Part shown: one piece after another, positions 1 to 7,405 of the stretch
How positions within the stretch are numbered: the stretch's first letter is position 1
Layout: each line of letters begins with the position of its first letter
Assembly (NCBI GenBank): GCA_905187695.1
Contig: CAJJIY010000016.1
Location: forward strand, 1-31,776
Direction: 5' to 3'
Length of the DNA: 31,776 nt
From: an uncultured Eubacteriales bacterium
Lineage (GTDB): Bacteria > Bacillota > Clostridia > Oscillospirales > CAG-272
Notes under the pieces: generated by a model
Database searches by the model: none
The model's input: the letters and a program-made list of their open reading frames with translations, nothing else
What the model was told of the DNA's origin: nothing
Position numbers and translations under genes: made by a program

Positions 1-162
1 CGGCAATCCCGTGCGCACGTCGGCGCTCTCCCTGATGCGATAGCCCGCCGCGCGGAGCACGGAAAGCGAAAAATCGAACTCGGTGTCCGCCGGGTCTACG
101 CCCGCGCTCGGCGCGGTAATGCCCACCGTGTCCCCCGGCCTTAAAAACGCAGGAAAAATCAT
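1..162 (-). CDS. LD-carboxypeptidase (peptidase S66 family), N-terminal part only
   Basis: The first 54 codons of a minus-strand gene that runs off the left edge of the window. The start ATG at 162-160 follows an AGAGGTG ribosome binding site. The visible N-terminus reads MIFPAFLRPGDTVGITAPSA, which matches the opening 'LKPGD.IGI.APS' strand of S66 peptidases (LdcA/MccF type). These serine peptidases cut L,D bonds in tetrapeptides of recycled peptidoglycan, or cleave microcin-like acyl nucleotides. The catalytic Ser-Glu-His residues lie outside the window, so activity cannot be judged. The gene lies 108 nt downstream of the nucleotidase/guanylate-kinase-like gene on the same strand and may be co-transcribed with it. 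Confidence 0.75.
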   Translation of the reverse strand, partial: MIFPAFLRPGDTVGITAPSAGVDPADTEFDFSLSVLRAAGYRIRESADVRTGLP

Positions 163-270
163 GGTCTGCACCTCTTCTTTTTAAAATCAGATCCGCCCGA
201 AACAAAACCCGTCCGGGCACTATTTTGGAAAATGGCAGTTAAAAGTCCGCGCTTTTTTCCCGGCGGTTTT

Positions 271-1389
271 TCACTCCGGCAGCTTCTCGCCCCGGCACAG
301 CCGGGCGATCGCCGCCGCGTCGGTCGCCGGATCATCACCGACCGACACCTCCGTGTCGCAAAGCTGGGCGTTCCGGTACTCATGATCCAGCGAAAGGATC
401 CGCCGCGCCTTATCCTCATCGGGCAGATTCCGCCCTAAAATGTCCAGCAGGATCTTGGGGCGCGGACGGTTCAGAAAGATCAGCAGCGCCCGGTCACGGT
501 AAAGGTTTTTGACTGTCAGCGCCCCGCAGATGTCAATTGGAATCACCGCGCGTTGCCCGCGGCTGACGATTGCCTCGATCTCCTCCCTGGAGGTGCCGAA
601 ATAATAGCGGCTGTAGACCGTCGTCTCGGCAAAATGCCCTGCGTCCCGCTCGGTCAAAAAGTCCTCCTCTGAAAGAAAGCGGTAAACATCCGGCGATTCT
701 CCCGCGCGCTGGGGGCGCGTGGTGGTAGAAAGCGGCCGGGCAAAGCCGGGCAACTTGCACAGCGCCCCCGCGATCCGGTTTTTCATCGAACCGGTCGGCC
801 CCACCAGGCAGACCACCCCGCCCGCACGGACATCCGGCTCTTTTGAAAGGAAGGAGCGCTGGACCATCCGGCAGAAATGGAGAAAATCATCGTAAGAATT
901 GACCGAAAGCAGACCGGACAGGTCGGTGTTCCACGGACGGCGCATCAGCACCGGATAGGCCGCGCGTGAACTTGAAATATTGTGTCCGCCGTCATCCAGC
1001 AGAATATCCAGCGTGATCACATCCTTGCGCGTACCGATAATAATGTTTTCGGCCGGGATCTCCGGGAAATCTTCCATAAGGCGCTTGGCCCGCACACTCA
1101 TGCAGGGCGCGGGAACGGCCGTGATAAAAAACACATCGGCCATGCGCGAGAGCGTCCGTACAAACCGCGCCGCACCCGGCAGAAGCGGCTGTGCTCCCAC
1201 AAAATCCGGGTCTGCATAAAGCGCCTCCCGCTCTTTTTGCCAGCGGCCGATTCCCCAGCCGCCGATCTCCTCCAGCCGCGGCGCGGGCTCCTTTGGATGC
1301 CGCGCCGCCAGAAGCGAAAGCGCGTAGCCGTTGCAGTCGTAGAGTGTGTCGTCCACATCCAATCCCACACGGATCCGATATTGTTTCAT
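271..1389 (-). CDS. Fusion of a 5'(3')-deoxyribonucleotidase-like HAD domain with a guanylate-kinase-like domain
   Basis: A 372-aa protein starting at ATG 1389, placed by GGAGG 7 nt upstream; the frame stays open further upstream but has no better start. Residues about 1-180 are a HAD phosphatase of the NT5C type with the DVDDT nucleophile motif near residue 10. Residues about 190-370 resemble guanylate kinase: STTTRPQRAGE (GMP-binding loop), VYRFLSEEDF, YYFGTS and a late RILSLDHEYR helix. The P-loop reads GPTGSMKN instead of the usual GPSGSGKS/T: the lysine remains but the last glycine and the Ser/Thr are changed, so phosphotransfer may be weak or lost. The pairing of a nucleotide-removing and a nucleotide-phosphorylating fold suggests a role in (deoxy)nucleotide housekeeping, but the substrate cannot be read from the sequence. 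Confidence 0.8.
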   Translation of the reverse strand: MKQYRIRVGLDVDDTLYDCNGYALSLLAARHPKEPAPRLEEIGGWGIGRWQKEREALYADPDFVGAQPLLPGAARFVRTLSRMADVFFITAVPAPCMSVRAKRLMEDFPEIPAENIIIGTRKDVITLDILLDDGGHNISSSRAAYPVLMRRPWNTDLSGLLSVNSYDDFLHFCRMVQRSFLSKEPDVRAGGVVCLVGPTGSMKNRIAGALCKLPGFARPLSTTTRPQRAGESPDVYRFLSEEDFLTERDAGHFAETTVYSRYYFGTSREEIEAIVSRGQRAVIPIDICGALTVKNLYRDRALLIFLNRPRPKILLDILGRNLPDEDKARRILSLDHEYRNAQLCDTEVSVGDDPATDAAAIARLCRGEKLPE

Positions 1390-1444
1390 GTCGTTTCCTC
1401 CTATTCGTTCCCTTCCGGAGCTCTTTTTCGCCGGCCGCCGCCGG

Positions 1445-1480
1445 AAAAAAGGAAACGGGCGGCGCAGCAGGCCTGCGCCG
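1445..1480 (-). terminator. Possible terminator of the diguanylate cyclase gene
   Basis: Just after the cyclase stop codon the minus strand carries a perfect 8-bp hairpin, CGGCGCAG with CTGCGCCG (1480-1473 and 1467-1460, 5-nt loop). It is followed by CCCGTTTCCTTTTTT. The T-run begins several bases after the stem, so termination may be partial and the next gene may receive read-through. Confidence 0.4.
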
Positions 1481-1492
1481 TCCTCCGGCTCT

Positions 1493-2584
1493 TTAGCGGA
1501 TTTTGTTTTTTTCTCTTTCCCGCTTGGCCCTTTGTTTGCACTCATACATGATAAGGTCGGCCTGTATCGCCGCCCCTTCCAGAGTCGTCTCTTTCGGGTC
1601 AAACCTCGTGCAGCCTACCGATACAAACGGGAAATCCGGATCGGCCCGGCGCGCTTCCTCCAGCTTGGCCTCAAACAGCTCCCGGAGGTCTTCCTGCGGC
1701 GCGTCCACCCGATGCAGGATCACGCAGAATTCGTCCCCGCCGATCCGATAACAAAGCCCGTACCGGCCGTAAGTGCTCTTGAGCGCTTCTCCGATCCTGG
1801 AAAGACAAACATCCCCGAAATGATGTCCCTTTTTGTCGTTGACCTCTTTGAATTCGTCCACATCGGCCATGAGAACCCACACCGGCTTTCGCTCCAGCAC
1901 CAGCCGGTTTTCATAACTGCGCCGGTTCAGCAGGCCGGTCAGCTTGTCGGTCTGCTGGAGAATATCGCAATAATAAATGTAAAAGAATACATAACCGATG
2001 GCCACCGACAGCCAGACCACCTTCGTGCCGCCGTCAAAAAACTGCCACTCGATTCCAAGCAGCACAAAAAGCGAAATCATCACCAGCCCCAGTTTGTTAC
2101 GGTTCTGATGGAGCAACATAAAACGGACGCACTGCACGATGACCAACAGAATACTGAGCGCATACGCCAGCGAATAAACGGCATAAAACCGGCAGTGCAT
2201 ATAGACATTGTCCGCGTCCACAAAAAAGACAATGCCCCGAAACATCGAAAGAAACTCCAAAGCGGCGTGCAGGACAAGCGCCAGCCGGATCCAGCGCTTT
2301 CCCCGAAGAGGAAACACCGAACCCGCAAAAACCACGCCCGAGGCCGGCGCGGCCGAAAACTCCAAAAATTTCACCAGACTGTGAAGCACCCGCCATTTTG
2401 CCGGCGCACCGGTCATCCGGACTCCGAGATATTCGCAGACGGCGGAAACAATGATCAGCACCGCGGCAAGCACCATGTCGTATTTTTTCTTTTTGGCCAG
2501 CGCCTCGTTGCGCCAGATCATCACCGCAAGCATCGCCATGGTCAGCACCGCAAACAAAATCACTGCGCTGTAGTATCGATTCAC
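1493..2584 (-). CDS. Membrane diguanylate cyclase (7TM-like sensor plus GGDEF)
   Basis: A 363-aa protein starting with GTG at 2584, supported by AAGGAAGTGA 6 nt upstream. The N-terminal ~205 residues hold about seven hydrophobic segments separated by short basic loops, a membrane sensor layout. The GGDEF domain begins at DKLTGLLNRRSYENRL (about 213-228) and has an intact GGDEF at 282-286, so c-di-GMP synthesis is expected. No RxxD inhibitory site is present at the usual position five residues before GGDEF, so product inhibition at that site is not expected. There is no EAL domain or periplasmic ligand domain. It has its own promoter and is separated from the next gene by a possible terminator. 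The signal sensed is unknown. Confidence 0.92.
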   Translation of the reverse strand: MNRYYSAVILFAVLTMAMLAVMIWRNEALAKKKKYDMVLAAVLIIVSAVCEYLGVRMTGAPAKWRVLHSLVKFLEFSAAPASGVVFAGSVFPLRGKRWIRLALVLHAALEFLSMFRGIVFFVDADNVYMHCRFYAVYSLAYALSILLVIVQCVRFMLLHQNRNKLGLVMISLFVLLGIEWQFFDGGTKVVWLSVAIGYVFFYIYYCDILQQTDKLTGLLNRRSYENRLVLERKPVWVLMADVDEFKEVNDKKGHHFGDVCLSRIGEALKSTYGRYGLCYRIGGDEFCVILHRVDAPQEDLRELFEAKLEEARRADPDFPFVSVGCTRFDPKETTLEGAAIQADLIMYECKQRAKREREKNKIR

Positions 2585-2654
2585 CTGATCACTTCCTTCG
2601 GTTTTTTTGGGCGCAAAGCGTCATCCCGTCTCGGTGTGAACGCTTCTTTATTTC

Positions 2655-2683
2655 ATTATAACCTTTTCTCCGGGTCTTTTCAA
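2655..2683 (-). promoter_or_regulatory. Sigma-A promoter of the diguanylate cyclase gene
   Basis: On the minus strand TTGAAA (2683-2678), a 17-bp spacer and TATAAT (2660-2655) lie about 70 nt upstream of the GTG start. A 6-bp inverted repeat, GAACGC at 2638-2643 and GCGTTC at 2691-2696, flanks the promoter and could be an operator. Confidence 0.6.
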
Positions 2684-2807
2684 GACTAAAGCGTTCAAAA
2701 ATATAAATTTTATTGATAACCGGTTTGCGCCGTTGTGCAGCAGTATATAAAAATTCAGGCCGAAACCGATTTTTTGCGAAAATATAAAAAGGCACCGTTT
2801 TCCTTTT

Positions 2808-2847
2808 CTTGACAAAACCAAACATATCTGCTATACTGATTGTCAAG
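2808..2847 (+). promoter_or_regulatory. Strong sigma-A promoter with flanking 8-bp inverted repeat
   Basis: TTGACA (2809-2814), exactly 17 bp, then TATACT (2832-2837). A perfect inverted repeat, CTTGACAA at 2808-2815 and TTGTCAAG at 2840-2847, brackets the whole core promoter from the -35 to the start site. It could be a repressor site. Nothing protein-coding follows on this strand; transcription should run into the orphan RNA and stop at 2950. Confidence 0.75.
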
Positions 2848-2950
2848 CCAGCCCGTCACGGGTGCCGGATGAGGACGAAGAATTTATTGTAATCGGCGTA
2901 TGACAAAAAGAGCCGTCTGACCTCAAATGAAGTCAGACGGCCCTTTTTTT
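2844..2950 (+). ncRNA. Orphan small RNA of unknown class
   Basis: A transcript of about 105 nt is predicted from a near-consensus promoter to a strong terminator at 2912-2950. Upstream of the terminator there is a small CCCG-TCA-CGGG hairpin (2851-2861), a possible GCCG...CGGC long-range stem, and TGACAA at 2901-2906 that is complementary to TTGTCA at the start of the transcript. A seven-codon frame beginning ATG AGG ACG lies within it but has no clear ribosome binding site. No plus-strand gene follows, because guaA lies on the opposite strand, so a cis-riboswitch is unlikely unless its gene was lost. I do not recognise the family. It is not a match to 6S, SRP, tmRNA or a riboswitch that I know. 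Confidence 0.55.
2912..2950 (+). terminator. Bidirectional intrinsic terminator between the orphan RNA and guaA
   Basis: A perfect 10-bp stem, GCCGTCTGAC with GTCAGACGGC, has a 10-nt loop and is followed by CC and seven T on the plus strand. On the minus strand the same stem is followed by TCTTTTTG, so it can also end the operon whose last gene is guaA, about 110 nt upstream. Confidence 0.85.
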
Positions 2951-3049
2951 GTGAATCATAAAATTTCGTTATCAAATCGTGACCGCCGCGCGGACAAAAA
3001 GCCCAAAAGCCCGGTATCACAGGCCACAGACTTTTCCCGGCCGCCGATA

Positions 3050-4576
3050 TCACTGCCACTCAATGGTCGCCGGGGGTTTGCCGGTGATGTCGTACACCAC
3101 GCGGCCGATGCCCTTTACCTCATTGACGATGCGGGCGGAGACCGCTCCCAGCACCCGGTGCGAAATGGGCGCGTATTCGCAGGTCATAAAATCCGAGGTC
3201 CGCACGGCACGCAGCGCCACGGTATAGTCAAAAGTGCGGAAATCGCCGACCACGCCGACCGAACGGGTATCGGTCAATACCGCAAAATACTGATCGGCCC
3301 GGATGCGGTGGCGGGTCACTTCCTCGCGGAAGATGGCGTCGGCATCGCGCAGGATCTCCAGCTTTTCAAAGGTGATCTCACCCATCACGCGCACGGCAAG
3401 GCCGGGGCCGGGGAACGGCTGACGCTCGACAAACGCGCGCGGCAGACCGAGCTGACGGCCCAACGCCCGCACCTCATCCTTGAAAAGGCCACGAAGCGGC
3501 TCGACCACGCCCGAAAACTTCATGTTTTTGGGGAGGCCGCCCACATTGTGATGGCTCTTGATGGTCTTGGCCTGATTCCCGCCCGACTCAATCACATCGG
3601 GATAGATTGTGCCCTGCGCCAGATATTTTACATCCGGCAACTTGGCCGATTCCTCTTCAAACACCCGCACGAACTCCGCGCCGATGATCTTGCGCTTCTC
3701 TTCCGGATCGGTCACGCCGGCCAGTTTGGAAAGGAAACGCTCGCCCGCATTCACGCGGATAAAGTGCAAATCTCGCCCGCGAAAAGCCGCTTCCACCTCA
3801 TCGCCCTCGTTTTTGCGCATCATACCGTGATCCACAAAAATGCAATGGAGCTGACCCGGAATGGCCTTGGAAAGGAGCGCCGCGCACACCGAAGAGTCCA
3901 CGCCGCCCGAAAGCCCCAGCAGCACATGGTCCGCGCCGACCTGCCGGCGCACCTCCCCGATCAGTTGTTGTTCCAGATCCTTGAGGTTATAGTCCCCGGT
4001 CGCGCCGCAGACCTCGTAAAGAAAATGCCGGATCATGGGCGTGCCCTCCGGGGTGCTCTCCACCTCCGGATGAAACTGCATACCGTACAGCCGGCGCTCC
4101 GGGCAAGCAATGGCCGCATTGGGACAGGTATCGGTATGTGCCACCGAAGCAAAGCCCGCAGGCAGTCCGGTGATCTGGTCGGTATGGCTCATGAGGCCGA
4201 TCTGATTTTCACAAAGCCCTCCGAAAAGCACCGAAGAGGTGTCCACCGTCATGCGGGTCTTGCCGTATTCGCTGGTCCGGCAGGGGGTCACTTCACCGCC
4301 GGTCGACCACGCAAGGAGCTGTGCGCCATAGCAAATGCCCAGCACCGGGATGCCCATATTGAAAATGGCCGGATCGCAATGGGGAGATTCGGGCAGATAG
4401 ACGCTGTTCGGGCCGCCGGTCAGAATAATGCCGATGGGATTGATCTCCCGGATCGCCTCCGGGGTGATGTTCCCCGCTTTCACGACCGAGTAGACATGAC
4501 ATTCCCGCACACGCCGGGCGATCAGTTCCTTATACTGCCCGCCAAAATCGAGAATCAGAATCGTTTGTGAAGCCAT
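3050..4576 (-). CDS. guaA: GMP synthase (glutamine-hydrolysing)
   Basis: A 508-aa, full-length GMP synthetase that converts XMP to GMP using ATP and glutamine, the last step of guanine nucleotide synthesis. The class I amidotransferase domain has the nucleophile Cys82 in LGICYGAQ and the His169/Glu171 pair in FHPEVEST. The PP-loop ATP pyrophosphatase signature SGGVDSS is at about 223-229, and the C-terminal dimerisation domain ends in PATIEWQ. The FGGQY loop near residue 11 has Gly where most homologues have Ser. The ATG at 4576 follows GGAGGTAATC. It is the last gene of a five-gene minus-strand run, 36 nt after bioY, and a strong terminator lies about 100 nt downstream. Like PyrG, encoded in the same operon, it consumes glutamine. 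Confidence 0.97.
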   Translation of the reverse strand: MASQTILILDFGGQYKELIARRVRECHVYSVVKAGNITPEAIREINPIGIILTGGPNSVYLPESPHCDPAIFNMGIPVLGICYGAQLLAWSTGGEVTPCRTSEYGKTRMTVDTSSVLFGGLCENQIGLMSHTDQITGLPAGFASVAHTDTCPNAAIACPERRLYGMQFHPEVESTPEGTPMIRHFLYEVCGATGDYNLKDLEQQLIGEVRRQVGADHVLLGLSGGVDSSVCAALLSKAIPGQLHCIFVDHGMMRKNEGDEVEAAFRGRDLHFIRVNAGERFLSKLAGVTDPEEKRKIIGAEFVRVFEEESAKLPDVKYLAQGTIYPDVIESGGNQAKTIKSHHNVGGLPKNMKFSGVVEPLRGLFKDEVRALGRQLGLPRAFVERQPFPGPGLAVRVMGEITFEKLEILRDADAIFREEVTRHRIRADQYFAVLTDTRSVGVVGDFRTFDYTVALRAVRTSDFMTCEYAPISHRVLGAVSARIVNEVKGIGRVVYDITGKPPATIEWQ

Positions 4577-4612
4577 GATTACCTCCGATATATGAATATA
4601 ATAGATACAGTA

Positions 4613-5164
4613 TCAGGTTTTCCCATGGGAAAGCCGCGCCCGGATCAGTCCGGAAAGCCGGACAGCCAACAGGATTTTGACAAGATCCGGCAAGAGAAAC
4701 GGAATAACGCACCGGAGAAGCACGCTCCAGACGCCGATGGGTCCGGTGTTCCGTACATACAGCACCACAAACCACACCGTGCCGAAGGCATAGCAGAAAA
4801 GGAGCGAGATCCACAGCCGCAACACCCCAAAAAAACGATGCGTGCCGGGGAGTAAACGGGTCAGCGCCCAGTAGACGAACCCCATCACCAAAAAGCCGAC
4901 AAGATATCCGCCCGTGGTGCCGAAAAGCGCCGCGGGTCCGGCACGGAATCCCGAAAAGACCGGCACACCGCAAAGCCCCAGCAGGAGATATACCGCCACG
5001 GCCAGCGTTCCCTCCCGTCCGCCGAGAAAGGAAAGCGCCATCGCCACTCCGAAGAGCTGGAGCGTGAAGGGCACGCCCGGCATCGGAACGGTGATGAAGG
5101 AGCACACGGCAATGAGCGCCGCGAAAAGCGCGACGCGCGTCAGTTCAAGGACGGAACGCCGCAT
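4613..5164 (-). CDS. bioY: Biotin ECF transporter S component BioY
   Basis: A 183-aa integral membrane protein with about six hydrophobic helices. The opening LTRVALFAALIAVCSFITVPMPG and the GVPFTLQLFGV and AVYLLLGLCGVPVFSGF segments are typical of BioY. It binds biotin and works with the shared EcfA/EcfA'/EcfT module, which is not in this window. It starts 3 nt after the pyrG stop, so it is translationally close to pyrG and clearly in the same operon. No BirA box or biotin synthesis gene is visible. Its place between the two amidotransferase genes has no obvious metabolic reason. Confidence 0.9.
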   Translation of the reverse strand: MRRSVLELTRVALFAALIAVCSFITVPMPGVPFTLQLFGVAMALSFLGGREGTLAVAVYLLLGLCGVPVFSGFRAGPAALFGTTGGYLVGFLVMGFVYWALTRLLPGTHRFFGVLRLWISLLFCYAFGTVWFVVLYVRNTGPIGVWSVLLRCVIPFLLPDLVKILLAVRLSGLIRARLSHGKT

Positions 5165-5167
5165 TTT

Positions 5168-6769
5168 TTATTTCCCGAAGCGCATTGCCGCGCCGATGAA
5201 GCCGGCAAAAAGCGGATGCGCCTTGTCGGGGCGGGATTTGAATTCGGGATGGTACTGCACACCGACATAGAAAGGACGGTCGGACAGCTCCACGGTCTCC
5301 ACCAGACGGCCGTCGGGCGAAAGTCCGGAGAGCGTCAGCCCCGCGTCGGTCAGCGCCTCGCGGTAGTCGTTGTTGAATTCATAACGGTGACGATGCCGCT
5401 CGGAGATCTCCCGCGCGCCGTAGCAGCGTTCCATGGTCGTTCCCGGCCGGATCACACAGGGGTATGCGCCCAGACGGAGCGTGCCGCCCTTGTCAATTTC
5501 TTCGCTTTGTCCCGGCATGAAATCAATGACCTTGTGCCGGCAAAGCTCGTCAAATTCGCCCGAATGGGCATCCGGGATCCCGGCCACATGGCGCGCATAT
5601 TCAATGACGGCGATCTGCATACCCAGGCAGATGCCGAAGTAAGGCACGCCATGCTCGCGCGCGTACTGTACCGCCGCAATCATTCCCTCGATGCCGCGGC
5701 CGCCGAAACCGCCCGGCACAATGATGCCCGCCACGCCGGAAATCCTGTCCGCCGCGTTTTCCGGGGTAAGGGTCTCGGAATCGATCCAGTCGATCTCCAC
5801 TTTCGCGCCTTTTTCATACCCCGCGTGGCGCAGAGCCTCGGCCACCGAAAGATAAGCGTCGTGAAGCTGCACATATTTGCCCACCAGCCCGATCTTCACC
5901 GTGGCATTGCGGGACTTGATCTGCTCCACCATCAGCCGCCATTTGTAAAGGTCGGGTTCGGGCGTCTGCAATCCCAACTCCCGGCACACAATGGCCGAAA
6001 AATTCGATTTTTCCAGCATCAGCGGCGCCTCGTAAAGGCAGGGCAGCGTAATGTTTTCAATCACACAGTCGGGCTTGACATTGCAGAAAAGCGCAATCTT
6101 CTTGAAAATCGACTCCTCCAGCGGTTCGTCACAACGCAGAACGATGATATCGGGGTTGATCCCCATGCCCTGCAGTTCCTTGACCGAGTGCTGGGTGGGC
6201 TTGGATTTATGCTCGTCCGATCCGCGCAGGAAGGGCACCAGCGTGACATGAATGAAAAGGCTGTTTTCCCGGCCGACCTCCAGCGAAATCTGCCGGACGG
6301 CCTCCAGGAACGGTTGAGACTCGATGTCGCCGATGGTCCCGCCGATCTCGGTGATGACCACGTCGGCATCGGTCTGCTTGCCCACCCGGTAGACAAAGTC
6401 CTTGATCTCGTTGGTGATGTGCGGAATCACCTGCACGGTCGAACCGAGATATTCCCCGCGCCGCTCTTTATTGAGAACATTCCAGTAGACCTTGCCGGTT
6501 GTGAGATTGGAATAGCGGTTGAGATCCTCATCGATAAAGCGCTCGTAGTGTCCCAGGTCCAGGTCGGTCTCCGCGCCGTCCTCGGTCACATAGACCTCGC
6601 CGTGCTGATAAGGGCTCATCGTGCCGGGGTCCACATTGATATAGGGGTCCAGCTTCTGCGCCGCCACCCGAAGGCCGCGCGCCTTCAGCAGCCGCCCCAG
6701 CGATGCCGCCGTAATGCCCTTGCCCAGACCGGAGACCACGCCGCCGGTCACGAAAATATACTTTGTCAT
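5168..6769 (-). CDS. pyrG: CTP synthase
   Basis: A 533-aa, full-length CTP synthetase that aminates UTP to CTP with glutamine-derived ammonia. The N-terminal synthetase domain opens TKYIFVTGGVVSGLGKGITA, the P-loop and switch of the family. The C-terminal class I glutaminase contains GICLGMQ with the catalytic Cys near residue 380 and a late QYHPEFKS with the His/Glu pair. It lies 12 nt after the ANTAR gene with no promoter or terminator between, so it should be controlled by the operon leader upstream of the GS-like gene. I see no sign of the separate GGGC-type reiterative leader described for pyrG in Bacillus. Confidence 0.97.
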   Translation of the reverse strand: MTKYIFVTGGVVSGLGKGITAASLGRLLKARGLRVAAQKLDPYINVDPGTMSPYQHGEVYVTEDGAETDLDLGHYERFIDEDLNRYSNLTTGKVYWNVLNKERRGEYLGSTVQVIPHITNEIKDFVYRVGKQTDADVVITEIGGTIGDIESQPFLEAVRQISLEVGRENSLFIHVTLVPFLRGSDEHKSKPTQHSVKELQGMGINPDIIVLRCDEPLEESIFKKIALFCNVKPDCVIENITLPCLYEAPLMLEKSNFSAIVCRELGLQTPEPDLYKWRLMVEQIKSRNATVKIGLVGKYVQLHDAYLSVAEALRHAGYEKGAKVEIDWIDSETLTPENAADRISGVAGIIVPGGFGGRGIEGMIAAVQYAREHGVPYFGICLGMQIAVIEYARHVAGIPDAHSGEFDELCRHKVIDFMPGQSEEIDKGGTLRLGAYPCVIRPGTTMERCYGAREISERHRHRYEFNNDYREALTDAGLTLSGLSPDGRLVETVELSDRPFYVGVQYHPEFKSRPDKAHPLFAGFIGAAMRFGK

Positions 6770-6781
6770 ACTTTCACCTTC

Positions 6782-7366
6782 TCACTGATAAGTTTTTATA
6801 ATGGATTCGGCCACGCTCCGCCGCGTCACACAGCGGTCCATGGCTGTTTTTTCAATATAACGGTGCGCGTCCGGCTCGGTCATTTTAAGGCGGTCCACCA
6901 AAAGCCATTTGGCGCGGTTGCAAAGCCGCATCTCTTCCATCTTTTCCGAGAGGGTCTCGGCCTGCTGCTGTACGCGGCGGAAGCGTTCCCGCGCCGCCGA
7001 AAGGAGCGCAAGCGTCTGACTTAGCAGTTGCGGGCCAGTCGGCTTTGAAAGCACGAAAATGCCCTGCCCCTCCACCTTGCACTGCACCTCGGTATACTGC
7101 TCGGAACGCACGAAAAGGAGCACGCCCGCGTCGCTGTCGGTTGAAACATCCAATGCAAAACGGGCGCCGAACTCGTCCGGAAGCGGCGCGTTGATCAGAA
7201 CCATGTCAAAGCTGCGCTCGGTCAGCATCTGCCGCGCGGCGCACACGCTTCCGACGCAGACCACCGGCGCATACCGGGCGGCGGGAAGAAACGGAAGCAA
7301 CGCTGTATTGAATTTTTCGGAAGACGACACCACCAGCACGGCCGAGACCGTTTGGCGCAGTTCCAT
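6782..7366 (-). CDS. ANTAR-domain RNA-binding antiterminator with pseudo-receiver
   Basis: A 194-aa protein with two parts. Residues 1-120 are a receiver-like fold, but the phospho-acceptor position reads FDMVLINAPLPDEFG, with Asn59 where Asp is expected, so it is probably not phosphorylated. A coiled-coil linker (about 120-145, QQQAETLSEKMEEM) leads to a C-terminal ANTAR domain with AKWLLVDRLKMTEPDAHRYI and MDRCVTRRSVAESII. ANTAR domains bind pairs of hexaloop hairpins and prevent terminator formation. The gene lies 39 nt after the GS-like gene and 12 nt before pyrG, with GGAGGGG as ribosome binding site. Candidate RNA targets are present in the leaders of its own operon and of glnN. How it is switched is inferred: probably by its neighbour, since no histidine kinase is nearby. 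Confidence 0.9.
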   Translation of the reverse strand: MELRQTVSAVLVVSSSEKFNTALLPFLPAARYAPVVCVGSVCAARQMLTERSFDMVLINAPLPDEFGARFALDVSTDSDAGVLLFVRSEQYTEVQCKVEGQGIFVLSKPTGPQLLSQTLALLSAARERFRRVQQQAETLSEKMEEMRLCNRAKWLLVDRLKMTEPDAHRYIEKTAMDRCVTRRSVAESIIKTYQ

Positions 7367-7405
7367 TCCGTTCCCCTCCTTTCCGTCACCTTCTCCGGCG
7401 CCGCT

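Noticed and set aside
2856..2885. GATGAG...GACGAAG in the orphan RNA resembles hammerhead ribozyme core bases.
   Set aside because: There is no stem II between the two boxes, no CUGAUGA start and no matching stems I and III, so a hammerhead fold is not supported.
2927..4570. Long plus-strand open frame antisense to guaA.
   Set aside because: guaA on minus is certain from motifs. The plus frame has no family motif, no ribosome binding site and His/Arg-rich content typical of the complement of GC-rich coding DNA.
5216..7024. A 602-codon plus-strand open frame opposite pyrG and the ANTAR gene.
   Set aside because: It mirrors the codon structure of pyrG and crosses two genes and a gap; it has no recognisable domain or start signal.
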